Shown here: positions 10,644 to 21,429 of the stretch, piece after piece | Position numbering within the stretch: position 1 is the stretch's first letter | How the letters are laid out: the number at the start of each line of letters is the position of its first letter | Origin: Helianthus annuus | Lineage: Eukaryota; Streptophyta; Magnoliopsida; Asterales; Asteraceae | DNA length: 64,000 bases | Direction of reading: 5' to 3' | Assembly (NCBI RefSeq): GCF_002127325.2 | Contig: NC_035433.2 | Location: forward strand, 125,208,088 to 125,272,087 | The notes under the pieces: generated by a model | Told to the model about the DNA's origin: nothing | Databases searched by the model: none | Seen by the model: the letters and a program-made list of their open reading frames with translations, nothing else | Position numbers and translations under genes: made by a program

Positions 10644-12508
10644 GGGTGTAAGGGGCACTCCTCTAAGTGGGGAGTGACCTCTCTTACCCACAGCCAATCA
10701 GCACGCGCCACGTCAACTCCCCACTTAATTCGCCCCACACCCTCAATTTGATGGCGGCACTCCTCTCTTGGGGGACTTGCTTTTTTTTTTATTTGTTGTA
10801 ATTATGCATGTATTATAAATTAAACAAATATTAATAAAAATTAAATAAAATTTAAGAAAAGACATTTCATTAAATTAAAAATAAAAATTACATTCAAACT
10901 AGAAAAATAAAAAAACAAACTACTCGTCGTCGGAATTCGCTTCAAGGTGAGGGAGATCTAAACGTCCGAGATGCTCAACGGGATCGTGTTTTAGTCTCCA
11001 ATGCGTTTCTTCGTCAATGAGCTCGCTAAAAGCAGTACCATCGAAGACGGGTTCGACTGGAGGATCTCGAATGTGTACCGGTACTATCGCCCTTTCGTCG
11101 TCTTTTATAATCATGTTATGTAAAATAATGCACGTATACACGATGGACCTTATCTTTTTCACCGTTTTGGAACGCATTGGACGATTTAGTATTCCCCACT
11201 TCGCCTTTAACACACCAAACACCCGTTCCACATCTTTTCTTGCGGCCTCGTGTTGCCTCTTGAACTTTTTTTCATTCGGGATGTGAGGATATGGAAAAGA
11301 CTTCACAAACACGGACCAGCTAGGGTAGATCCCATCAGTAATATAATACCCGCGTTTGTATAAGTGGTCATTCACCTGAAATGGACAATTTGGCGTCGTT
11401 CCGTTTCGTTGAGTAAGAAATAACGGAGATTGTTGGAGCACGTTGATGTCATTTTGTGAACCCGCCGGGCCACAAAAAGCATGCCAAACCCACAAATATT
11501 GAGACGCCACCGCCTCTAACATAACTGTCGGGTATTGATGATCGCCTCTCATATATTGTCCACGCAATTCTGTGGGGCACATTCTCCAAACGAAGTGTGT
11601 ACAATCCAGACTACCCAACATACCAGGTAGGTGATGTCTCTCCTCATGAGCCTGATACAATAGCGCAACGTTGTGGCTCGTTGGTCTACGTAAGAATTCA
11701 CCAGCATACATTCGACAGACCGTCTCGCAGAAATAATCAAGGCACTCACGAGAGGTCCTTTCAGCCATATTTAAATACTCGTCGTTTTCGTCTGGTGGGT
11801 TACCGGTTGCAACTTGTTTAATCGCAGAAGTAACCTTTTGCAACGGCGTGAAACTTTTCTTCATTCTCCCGTCCAAGCCCTCTTGAAACCACTCATTATT
11901 CGCTTCCACATCACTAACAATTTTTAGGAACAAAGACTTGGACATATGAAACCTCTGACGAAAAATATCGGCATTAAATTTTGGATTATCGACAAAATAA
12001 TCGGCCATGAGTGTTTCGTGGCCTCCCACACGATCTCGACGAACAACTTTTTTTTTACTAGACGATGCCGTGTCTAGTAGCTCCGCTTGTTGGATGAGAT
12101 TTTGGAAGAAAATTAAACTACTATCGCTTGACGATGAATCTTCATCGTCGGGAAAGTCGGGCAGGAGAGAAAAAACGGGAACTCGGAATCCATTTTTTAT
12201 AAAGATTGGGTAAAAAATTAGATGAGTTGAAGGGTTTAGGAGAGTAATGTAGTGGGAGTTGTTTTGGGTTTGAAAAATAAAAAGATTGAAGTGGGTTAGT
12301 ATTTATAGGGTTTAGGAGAATTTTTTTTTAATATATAACGGCTATATAGCCGTTTTAATATAAAAAAACGGTCAAAAATTACAAATCTCAATCGGTGAAC
12401 ACAACCCGCTCCCCACACCCCGATTTAGGTCACCGAGGGGATGGCGGCGGTGTTCCCGAGCAGGGTTCACACTCACCGCCCCCCTCCCCGAGGGCGCCCC
12501 GTTCACCT
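10644..12508 (-). mobile_element. PIF/Harbinger transposon (TSD TAA)
   Basis: An 1865-base element is flanked by TAA (10641-10643 and 12509-12511). Its ends GGGTGTAAGGGGCACTCC and AGGTGAACGGGGCGCCC (read inward) are imperfect inverted repeats. It encodes one DDE transposase on the minus strand. The second, Myb/SANT-like protein usual in plant PIF/Harbinger elements is not seen, so if it moves it needs that function from elsewhere. Confidence 0.85.
10920..12193 (-). CDS. PIF/Harbinger (HARBI1-like) DDE transposase, probable N-terminal frameshift
   Basis: This is a transposase-derived nuclease of the Harbinger superfamily (DDE_Tnp_4 fold), which would cut and join element ends in the nucleus. 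The open frame from about 12180 down to the stop at 10920 contains GSLDCTHFVWR, PAGSQNDINVL, YITDGIYPSW and ERVFGVLKAKW. Numbered from a GTG codon at 12029, these give D142, D194 (also D232) and E268, so the acidic triad is intact. Upstream, an acidic/serine stretch (LLPDFPDDEDSSSSDSS) and KKKVVRRDR continue the same frame, but the natural-looking start ATG (12193, MDSEFPFF) is in another frame. A one-base change near the T6 run at about 12170-12178 is the likely cause. The first in-frame ATG otherwise is at 12008. Length and motifs fit the family. Confidence 0.85.
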
Positions 12509-12511
12509 TAA

Positions 12512-12700
12512 TCACTTTCCCTTCTTTTTCTTGGGATCAGGAGTTGCAGCCTGCTTCCCTGACTTAGCATCTGCCACAACACTTGTTGCTCTTTTTTTTT
12601 TTTTTGCTGTTGCATTCCTGGTGAACAAAGCTTTAACATTAACAGAGCTTAAAAACATTCAATTTACCATTCATACAGCATATCATGACCCACGATTATA
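12512..12700 (-). pseudogene. Lysine-rich C-terminal tail fragment, gene unknown
   Basis: On the minus strand an open stretch reads TRNATAKKKKRATSVVADAK, then SGKQAATPDPKKKKGK and stops. It looks like the basic tail of a nuclear or ribosome-associated protein, but I do not recognise the parent. A long A-run (14 A on the minus strand) within it may have slipped the frame. It lies next to LIM-gene fragments on the same strand, so it is probably captured as well. Confidence 0.3.
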
Positions 12701-13053
12701 AAGTAGAATAAAGAAGGGAGAGAGATCAAATCTGAGATTGGTCCAAAATTTAATAAAACTGATTCACCAAAATCACCAAGCTTCCTTAGTAAATTGTGGC
12801 GATCAGAGAATTAGATGCTCTGGTGTGTGAGAAGTTATTATTAGTTTATAAACTAATGAATAATTACCAAAAGGCCTTCATTTGGAAAGAGAAACGGCTA
12901 TATATATGTCGAAATGGGAGTAATATACTATGAAGTTAGGTTGAAAGAAGTGGTAAATATTTATTTCTATTACATATACACGTAAGAAACCAATAATCCG
13001 AATGTAATAGTTAGAAGGAAAGGGTATGCTTTTAAATTATAGAACTTACAACT

Positions 13054-13394
13054 ATGACTTGAAGTGTGCTCTTGTCTAAGCTACCACTTTTCTTTTTCTT
13101 GAACAACTGATTAAAGTGTGGCCTGCAACAAAGAGCATCCTCAAAGGAGATGTAGTTACTGAGCTACAAATCACCAAAATTTTGGAACAATCAGTTAGTA
13201 TCATGAACTCAAAGTTATTGACGCATTACAACGAACACCTTAAAGGCAGATATAAGAAACCTCGAGTGTGTCACTACAATGGTGGGATCTGAAGCAAGCT
13301 TTGCAGAAGACACAATTACAGCAATGAGTTTGTCCACCAAGTAGATACGCTTGTCACATGTCGTGCATTTGTGGGTTGTACTTGCAAGTGCCAT
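13054..13394 (-). pseudogene. Captured LIM-domain protein fragment (WLIM/PLIM-like)
   Basis: Two exon-like blocks lie on the minus strand. Exon 1 (13394-13239) opens MALASTTHKCTTCDKRIYLV and continues DKLIA, then after a frame change KACFRSHHC. Exon 2 (13163 down) follows a TGTAG acceptor and reads LSNYISFEDALCCRPHFNQL and on to GSLDKS. Together these are the Cys/His zinc ligands and spacing of the first LIM domain of plant two-LIM actin-bundling proteins. The mid-domain frameshift, one Cys changed to Ser (RCHHC to RSHHC) and the missing second LIM domain mean it is not functional. Orientation matches the Helitron ending at 7694. The stretch 13400-14235 contains an unrecognised open frame (13470-13664) and 5'-UTR-like sequence. 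Confidence 0.7.
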
Positions 13395-15726
13395 TAGTAT
13401 TTTGAGCTGCAAATGATGTTGGGATGTGTGGAGTGGATGAACGATAATGTTGGGTTGAAGAAAAGGAAACTAACACATGATAGGGATATCCACGACAAGC
13501 ATTGTGTCTAAACTTTCAATTAAGCAACCATAAGCAATGCAACGACTCAATTCTTCAAATGAACTCCAACTAAGCAACAATTTATCACCTTCTTTAACCA
13601 ATACGGATGCCCACTGGTTGATTTTAAAAGTTATCAACTCCATAAAGTCATATACACAAACCACATGGAAATTTCTTACTTTTACCCATGTCTATGTATG
13701 TATAAAAGAAAACCCAATTTAAAACCTCAAGACTCCACACCAATTGTATAAAAACAATACATCAAAATAGAATATACACTAAACCCTAAACTCCTCATAA
13801 ACCACATAGATGAAATAGATGAAATGCTTAGATCAATGTTGTCGGCGGAAAACAATTGAGCGACAGTTGAGATCTAATAGATGTCGCTGCTGCTACTTCA
13901 ATCGCCATCGTCGTGGTGACCTTTCTTCTCCTTCTCTTCATCTATTTTTTCTTTTTCTTTCACCTTCACATCAGTCTTCCATACTTCCGCTATCTTCACC
14001 GTGAATTTTCTCCTTGATCTTATCAATAACCCTCTTGTTAGGTCGGCGGCGGAACCCTAGATCGGAATTCTCAAACCACCCCAACTCAAACCAATACACA
14101 ATCAAATAACCTTTTATTTCATCTAACTCACATTCAACACTACACCATCATGGAATCAGTTCCCTTTCTCCTTATGCATTCTTTCTGTCGCGCAGCCTCT
14201 CTCTCTCTTTGATGGTTCCTAAAACCATCAGCACTTGTGTAACGCTCCGCGTTTTTTTGATCTTTCTATTTATAGCTTTATGGGTTGTACCTTCTAATTT
14301 CAGTCAGTTGTACTCTCATTGTATCCTGTTTATTCCCAAATTGTATTTCGAGACTTGAATCATAATGGAAAATGCATTGTTTTGATCATATGCTTGTTTT
14401 AATACTATGTTATGTATTCGCACTTGAAAACACGTTAAACTATGTCAAACACGTAAAAACAGTTGAAAGAAATCCTAATCTCAGTCCTCGAAACAAGTGT
14501 TATCAAGAGATTACCCTAATCCGTGCAAAAATCGGGAATTCGTACGTTAATTCGGTAAATAACCCAAAATTTGGGTTAAAATAAATAAATATAATATTTA
14601 TATTAATTAAATAAATTAGTTACTTAAATAAATTGGTATTTTAATTAAATAAATAAATTAATATATTAATTAATTAACTAAATTAATTTAGTAAATAAAT
14701 AAAAGAATTATAAAAATTTGATTCTAGTTAAGCTAGTTAGTTTAAACCTAACCTAGTTAGTTAAATCCAAGTTAACTAGGTTAGTTGTTTAATAAAGAAG
14801 ACCATTAACCGAGTTGAGAAACCCAGTTAGTCACGTTAGTCAACTCTTGGAACCACAGGGACCAGAACTGAAACATTTAAACAAAAACATATAAAAAGGG
14901 GTTCCTCTTTAAGGAACCGGCCTTTGAACGAATGGAACCCGCGACCTCAGCTTCACAAACACATGCAGTAACCAGATGGGCTACCATCATCGCTGGTTAT
15001 ATTTGGAAACACATAATTCTTATACGCGACTTCGGTCTTCTTTTCTTTTGAATCTTACCGCCAAAGAAACGATCACAGCAACAGCCGATCTACTTTCCTT
15101 TCGTGATTTAGTTGATTTCGGTAATTATAACTCGAATCCGTGTTGTACACGATCTTGATTGATTACCATCAATCACCGATCATTTCCAAAACAACCAACC
15201 TCATTCCTTTTTACGGTTCAAACACGATTTCGTTTCCGAATTTACGAGATCCTAACCCGGCCTATATATACCGGTTAATTTTCTGCCAAACTCACAACAC
15301 CTCTCATTCACTCCCTGCTCTCTGCTGTTCATTGCCATTCTCGCCGGAGACACGCACCGTTGCCGGAGAAGACAACCGGAATCCTTTCACGAGCACGATT
15401 CGGTATAACCTTTTCCTCCTTGCCTTCTGTTTAAAGTTTTGATTTGCTATCACACATAATTGTGAAATACTTGTCACATGTATGTATATATGCTACCTGT
15501 ATATATCCAAAGTAAAGAAGAAGACGTTTGAGTTTAAGATAAATGAACTAAGAACAGGGAGACAACACCAAACTGGACCTAGTCCAGTGGTGTTGTTGCT
15601 GTCCGGCTAAACGAAGGGCACTGGATCGAGCTGGCTTGCTGTTTCTTCGCTGATTATGTGGGTTGGCGGTTGGGCCGGCCTGTTAAGCCCACATCTTTTT
15701 TTTGTATATATTTTCTTTTTATTCAC

Positions 15727-15728
<2 letters not shown>

Positions 15729-15806
<78 letters not shown>
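15729..15806. repeat. (ATT)n microsatellite
   Basis: About 26 uninterrupted trinucleotide units inside the solo LTR. The long poly-Ile and poly-Leu frames across it are artefacts. Confidence 0.95.
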
Positions 15807-16330
15807 GTATTAGTATTAGTAATAAAAGTCAGTTACAAATATTATTATTACATAATATCAGAATTTATAATAGTCAGTAATATTAATAAAATCAGAATTT
15901 TTATCGTTATTAATATGTATAGAAAATCAGAATTTATATTTTTATTATTTCTAGAAAGTCCTCATTGTTTTTAAATTAGAATTTTCATGATTTTTATCAT
16001 TATTGATAAATTATCATTAATTCCACAAAATTTCCCTTATTATATAAATCACTTTACCAGTCTAAATTAATGAATTCCCAATTACAATAGGGTAAATCTC
16101 TTGCGCTTGTTACAACTCTCTTGGATCCAATTCACTCTCTAATCTCTTTCCCAAGAAACGCAACACAATCTAAGGTGAGTATACTCGATCCCATTTTCGT
16201 TTTAAACACTTTGGGTGCAACATGTATTCCATATTCAAATTACACAACACTTGCAACTTGTTATATTCACACTCTATCCACATTTAAACACGAAACATTT
16301 TGCTGCTTGTTAATCTCATATGATATGCAA

Positions 16331-16501
16331 GTTGAACGTATTGAACAAGTTGAAAGTATTGAACAAGTTGAACGTATTGAACAAGTTGAACGTATTGAAC
16401 AAGTTGAACGTATTGAACAAGTTGATCGTATTGAACAAGTTGATCGTATTGAACAAGTTGATCGTATTGAACAAGTTGAACGTATTGAATAAGTTGAACG
16501 T
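16331..16501. repeat. 18-bp tandem array in LTR
   Basis: Nine to ten head-to-tail copies of ATTGAACAAGTTGAWCGT. The period is a multiple of three, so the array reads as an open IEQVER repeat, but it lies in an LTR and is not a credible protein gene. Confidence 0.9.
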
Positions 16502-17034
16502 GTTAACCTCCCGCTAGTCTATTGGGAAAGGCAAAGTAGTAACTTGGATCATGTTATTCGTGTTGGATATGAGTATTTAAACTTTTATTCTACTTTATGC
16601 TATGTATTAAACTTGTATACTCGCCAACTTTTTGTTGATATTATTTTAATACATGTTGCAGGTTGATGGATGAAGTGATCAAGAAAACAAGCTAGGATGA
16701 ACCTAGAAACCCATCTAGAATAACAATGTTTTCAACTATTTTTGATACGATGTTTGAACCTTGTATGACATTTTAGCATTTATGAAATTTGATTAAATCT
16801 ATATTGTCACATTTAGTGTTATGTTGTTTTGAGCAATTTGCTCGTCTCATCCCAATGTTTCCGCCATCGGTTGGGGTGTGACAACTTGATATGCAAAAAA
16901 GGGTACAACCCCCAAAGTAAAAGGTACAACTCCCACAAATATACAAGGAAAATCATAATAGCATAAGGTACAATTCCCATAACAACAAAATGTTACAAAT
17001 TAGAGTGTTATATAATGATTTTTTATACAAAATT

Positions 17035-17200
17035 TGTATGATGTAACCCAAAAATAAAGTCGCGTTTTACACCGATCGAAAATGATAGATGCAAATACCA
17101 AAACCGGTTCCCATAACATCGGCACGGCTTAGCTCGTCTCCATACCACTATTTCGAATACAACTCTGTTGTTAATAAATTAATATTGGAAGGTCGAGAAA
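17035..17200. repeat. Repeat unit shared with 7541-7690
   Basis: Contains 'gatgtaacccaaaaataaag', 'accactatttcgaatacaac' and 'ggtcgagaaaaat' in that order, a permuted order relative to 7541-7690. The preceding 16890-17030 has repeated 'ggtacaaytccca' phrases. No gene. Confidence 0.5.
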
Positions 17201-17313
17201 AATAAAATAAACGTAATTGCATATTTAGTTTTTATAAAAAAGAAAAACTACTGAGCGAAAGTTATAAGAGGAACAAAAAACTATCGGGTCAAATGCGTAT
17301 ATCATTTATAATA

Positions 17314-18909
17314 GAGTAAATTACAAAATTCGTCCTTTATGTTGACACTATATTGCAAACTATGTTCTTTATCTTCAATATATACAAGAAACGTACTCGA
17401 TGTTTGCAAACCCTTGCAAGTTATGTCCTTTAGCCTTAACTCAGTTATTTTTTATAGTTAAATCCGACCTAGTGGACCTCATATAAGGGTATTTTAGTCA
17501 TTTTACTCTAATTACTAAAATAACAATTATAAAAACTAATGAATAAAAGAACTTTGTTTATATATAGTTATATATATAAAAACACACATACATTTTCTCT
17601 CTATCTGTACACTCTTTCTCACTCTAACTATCCACCACCACAACCATCCGACCACTACCCACTTGCCGCTGCCATCACCACCTCCCACCACTCACTCTAA
17701 CTTCATACCTCTCTTTCTCATCAACTCAGAACAAATCCAGACGAACTCATGGCATAATCATTTTGATTGCAGTCACCCAATAACTATTTCAATGAACAAT
17801 TTACGATTTTTTGGGTAACCCTGCAAAGACTCCGAGTCCCACTCGACAGGCTCGCCACAATGTCCACCTGTAGCCATCACTTCATGGCTCGCATCAGCCT
17901 TCGCTTTAAGAATGTACCGTTTAGCTATAGAACCAATCACTTGACCCAAAACAGAAGCTGCAATAGTAAAAGCCATGGCGGATTTGGGCATCAAAACCGA
18001 CTTTCTAAGCATGCCTATAAATGGAACCGTAGCATGAACCGCCATAAACCACGACGGTGAGAATTTTTCAGTGTGTTCTTTCCATATCCCTAATGGGACA
18101 TTCGCTGCCATGCCCATGGCTCCAATCACGAGCACTTTTGCAGGCAGTGGTTGTAACCACTCTTCACCCAATCCACTACTAGAGCCCAAAATGGCTTCAG
18201 CAGTAATACTCCACCTCAAAGTCTGCAACCCCAATCGGAGCCGTCGCAACAGAACCCCAACCTCCGAACACGTCGCAACAGAACCCCCTTCATTCGTTGT
18301 CTACAACCCTATCCACCTTCACTTTCAGATCTCAGATTCCTAGATCTGTTCGTCTCTTGGTTGAGGCTCAATTTTAGTGGGGTGGGTGGTGGCAGCGGTG
18401 GTTGGGGCTCGATTGCAGGTGGTTCAGAACCACCACCGCGACGGTGGAAGTCGTGATGGTGTTGGTTAAATAAGAGGTGGATGGTAGTAGGGTGGGTGGT
18501 GGTGGTTCTAGAGGGAGAAAGTGTGCGTGAAAGAGGAGACATATCGGTGGTGGTGGTGGCAGATCAATGGTGGTTGTGGTGGTGGTGGGGTAGGTTGTGA
18601 AGGCAGGATAGTTAGAGAAAGAGAAGGAGAAGAGGGGTCTCTGTATATATTTATAAATACATAAACATGTCTAATTTTAAAATTGTTTTTTATGATTTCT
18701 TATTTTAGCATTTAGGATAAAATGACCAAAATACCCTTATGTGGGGTTGACTTGGTCAAATTTAACCATGAAAACTAACTGTGTTAGGACTAAAGGACAT
18801 AACTTGCAAGGATTTGCAAATATCGAGTACATTTCTTGTATATATTAAATATAAAGAACACAATTTGCAATATAGTGTCAACATAAATGACGTTTTTTGT
18901 AATTTACTC
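17314..18909. mobile_element. Pack-MULE with 9-bp TSD
   Basis: Ends are GAGTAAATTAC and GTAATTTACTC, with inverted repeats of about 200 bases (17314-17521 and 18714-18909) at high identity. The nine bases TTTATAATA are duplicated exactly at 17305-17313 and 18910-18918. There is no transposase; the interior is a host gene fragment plus CAC/GTG-rich sequence. This is the structure of a gene-carrying non-autonomous Mutator-like element. Confidence 0.9.
17773..18249 (-). pseudogene. Captured fragment of a plant membrane protein (unidentified)
   Basis: A 158-codon open frame lies inside the Pack-MULE. It contains ITAEAILGSSSGLGEEWLQP, GIWKEHTEKFSPSWFMAVHA and MPKSAMAFTIAASVLGQVIG, with hydrophobic stretches and a conserved-looking 'SPSWFMAVHA.VPFIGMLR' core. 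It resembles a plant-specific membrane or plastid protein, but I cannot name it. Its ends run into the inverted repeats, with no natural start or stop context, so it is read as a captured segment, not a gene. Confidence 0.55.
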
Positions 18910-18994
18910 TTTATAATATAACGAGTGAGATTATAACTTAAAAAAATCTAGTTACTATTTACAAAACTTGGAAATGTATGTTTACTAATGGAAA

Positions 18995-19040
18995 CTAGTG
19001 GGTTAGCCTGCGCGTTGCGGCGGACATTCGGTTTACTTTG
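18995..19040 (-). mobile_element. Helitron 3' terminus (minus strand)
   Basis: On the minus strand a GC hairpin (CCGCCGCAACGCGCAGG) is followed by CTAACCCACTAG|T. This has the same architecture as the ends at 7694, 38100, 48433, 53963 and 61075. The element extends rightwards; its 5' end was not located. Confidence 0.55.
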
Positions 19041-19424
19041 TTGTAACCGAAAGATACATACACAAAAGGATATCGACATTTGTTTTAAGTAATTGAAAAC
19101 CATAATAACAAATAGTTAAATTTAAGCTGAATAGAAAAAAAATAATCTAAGAACCGGCTTGAAATAATAATCTATATAAATTATCAAATTGAAGGTAACT
19201 TTTAACTTTAGCCGTGTTTATTTAACTGTGTCGCTTGATTATTTTTATTGCCATTTCAGCGTAATTTTTAAATACTATTATATAAGTTGTCGAAACCAAC
19301 CCTTAGATATCTCCCTAGATCTACACCTGTGGCGCAACACGTTACTAATATTTGTTTTTGTGTAGTTTAGTTGATTTAAAACACACGTCCAAATCCTTTT
19401 GAGTGACTTTGTTTTTTGGGTTTT

Positions 19425-19737
19425 TTCTTTCGGCTGTTTAGTCAAGTGTTGGCGCCATAATAAATCAAATTGACACAGACCTAATTCCCGTCAAGTTAAC
19501 GTTGTTTTTGCGATTGTATCTAAGTTTCCATCTATTTTTTCAATTTGAGACTGCTCCGCCACGAAGTGTAGGTGGGTTTTCTCTTTCGGTTGTTCAGTCA
19601 AGTGTCGGCGCCATAATAAATCAAATTGACACACACCTAATTCCCGTCAAGTTAACATTGTTTTTACGATTGTATCTAAGTTTTTTTTTTTTTTTTTTTA
19701 ATTTGAGACCGCTCCGCCCCGGAACGTAGGTGTCAGT
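19425..19737. repeat. Tandem duplication of about 155 bp
   Basis: The block containing 'gttggcgccataataaatca', 'cctaattcccgtcaagttaa' and 'tttgagactgctccgcc' is repeated head to tail, the second copy having a T-run at 19681-19699. Right after it, 'taggtgtcagtgtgtcacct' can form a stem followed by ACTAGT, which may be a plus-strand Helitron end. Confidence 0.75.
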
Positions 19738-19794
19738 GTGTCACCTACTAGTTTATTTTATTCGGGTTACATCATAGCGTTTATTTTATTCCGG

Positions 19795-19970
19795 TTACAT
19801 CATAGCAATGTTTGATATAATCATATAATATTTTCCTTTATAGCGTGGATTTGGATTTCTCACCAATAATTAATTTACCAATTGACTATTTCCCTGTTAA
19901 AATCAAAGTCTGCGTGTATACAGATTAAACGAATGTTTGCATTCAATATAAAATGAATATTTTTATATCC
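19795..19970. repeat. Dispersed repeat, partner at 6325-6520
   Basis: Same order of phrases ('catcatagcaatgtttgat', 'tggatttggatttctcacc', 'gtgtatacagattaaa') as at 6325-6520, with substitutions and small gaps. Confidence 0.6.
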
Positions 19971-19982
19971 TGCAATAACTTT

Positions 19983-20475
19983 TAGAGCATAAACTACGTG
20001 AGTTTACTAAGAATTGACTAGATCTAAATCTTTTTCGTGATTTTACTAAGAATTGACTAGATCTAAATTTTTTTCCTTTGATACTACAAGAGAATTCACA
20101 TCTCATCCATCAAACCATCCAAGTATTCATATCTTTTTCATCATTTTCTACCCTATAATTTACCTAAAAATTACATTTTTTTTTCAAAATTTATCTTCCC
20201 TTTTAAAAATAATCTTTCACGTCCCATCAACTATTTTTATCTTTATCATACTTACAAACACTTATTTTATTATATTTTCCGTTTTTATACATTCACAATA
20301 ATCTGATGGAGCATGAATAGTAACTTTTCATATATAAAAGTTATTGTAGCAACTTTTTAAAATTTATGTTGGGGAGAGAAATAGAAAACGGGATGTAACG
20401 TATTTTTAGAAGAGCTTTTTAAAAAAAATTAAAGATGAGGGATGGTTTGATGGATGAGAAGTGAATGCTCTAAAA
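19983..20475. mobile_element. MITE with TTTTAGAGCAT ends
   Basis: CTTTTAGAGCAT occurs at the left end and as its complement at the right end, and 'tctcatccatcaaaccatcc' (about 20100) is matched by its complement near 20440. Between them is only T-rich sequence. The left side also has a 45-base duplication ('actaagaattgactagatct'). Confidence 0.6.
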
Positions 20476-21350
20476 GCACTCACATTCCGTCCATCTCTTT
20501 GGGATCAAGACCTGAGCATACGCGATAAGAGCCGACACGGAAATCGAGAAAAACACGCGATTGTACAAAAAAGGCGGCCGAGGACACGTGTCACGCCCAT
20601 GCGCCATGTGTCAGACCTATGCTGGACACGTGGCAGGTCTAGGCCAGACTGACCTCCCAGGCGCCACGAGGCGTTTGTCCTGTCTCCTCCCGCGACGCGC
20701 GGGAGAGGTCCACCTGGCCTATATAAGGGCCAGGTTTGGGACAGAATCATTCGCACCTTTTCGACTTCTGAATCGATCCTCTGATCTCTCGTAACTCTGT
20801 TTCTCTGTATTTTCGTGTATTAAACCCTAATCACTGAAACGATACCCTGTACGATTGATCGATAAACCAATCAAACGGATGCCAAAGTGTTGCCTGTGTG
20901 AGGCTATACTTTGTTAACTAAGTTGAGGTTTTGATCTCGTGATTATCGTTAAAGTTTGAGTTGGGTTTATACACTAATATGGATTATATTCTGTGAAATT
21001 AGGTGTTAGAATCTGAAGGCTTAAATTCACTGATAAAGTAGATGCTTAATTATCAAAAGACTTGGAGCTATAAACTTACTGTTAATCAAGAAGCTTAGAA
21101 TCAGGAGGCCTGTTAAATCAAAACCCTAATTCTGCAAAGTGAGACATTCTCTTTTGATTAAATGCTTTCAAAACCCTAAGTGTTTTCCAGTTATATTTAC
21201 AGTGATTAAGTTTTTGTATTCTGAAATTACTCACGGTATGTGGGGTTTTGTATACACTACTTGATAAGCTTTGCTATTGGATAATTGAGGGCCAACAGTG
21301 ACATGACCATAATCACAGGAACTGCCACTGAGTGACAAATACTGATTTGA
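20476..21350 (+). mobile_element. LTR-like block with Pol II promoter features
   Basis: A GC-rich segment with ACACGTGTCA and ACACGTGGCA G-box-like sites (20580-20640) is followed by CCTATATAAGGG at 20718-20729 and pyrimidine-rich transcript-leader-like sequence ending 'aaaccctaatc'. This architecture is like the U3-R part of plant LTRs or TRIMs. No clean TG...CA termini or target duplication were found, so it is a fragment. Confidence 0.4.
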
Positions 21351-21429
21351 GTAATTGAAAGATATAAACAAATGTAAAAACTCTTAATGTTGTAAATATA
21401 AGAATATGTGTCATTTTATATAAAATGAA

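Larger units (their letters stand above)
14238..16883. mobile_element. Solo gypsy-type LTR (TSD ACTTG)
   Basis: The 2646-base block begins TGTAACGCTCCGCG and ends GGTTGGGGTGTGACA, with ACTTG duplicated exactly at 14233-14237 and 16884-16888. No internal region is present, so it is a solo LTR. It belongs to the family of the LTR at 1-1446. Inside lie a tRNA-like B-box in reverse orientation (about 14935-14950), a TATA-like 'ctatatataccgg' near 15263, an (ATT)n microsatellite and an 18-bp tandem array. Confidence 0.85.

Noticed and set aside
11017..11821. Plus-strand frames over the Harbinger region
   Set aside because: They are antisense shadows of the transposase gene.
15656..15974. Open frames with long Ile or Leu runs
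   Set aside because: They are translations of the (ATT)n microsatellite inside a solo LTR.
16121..16517. Open frame with IEQVER repeats, or a CRISPR-like array
   Set aside because: It is an 18-bp head-to-tail minisatellite in an LTR; there are no unique spacers, and the genome is a plant nuclear one.
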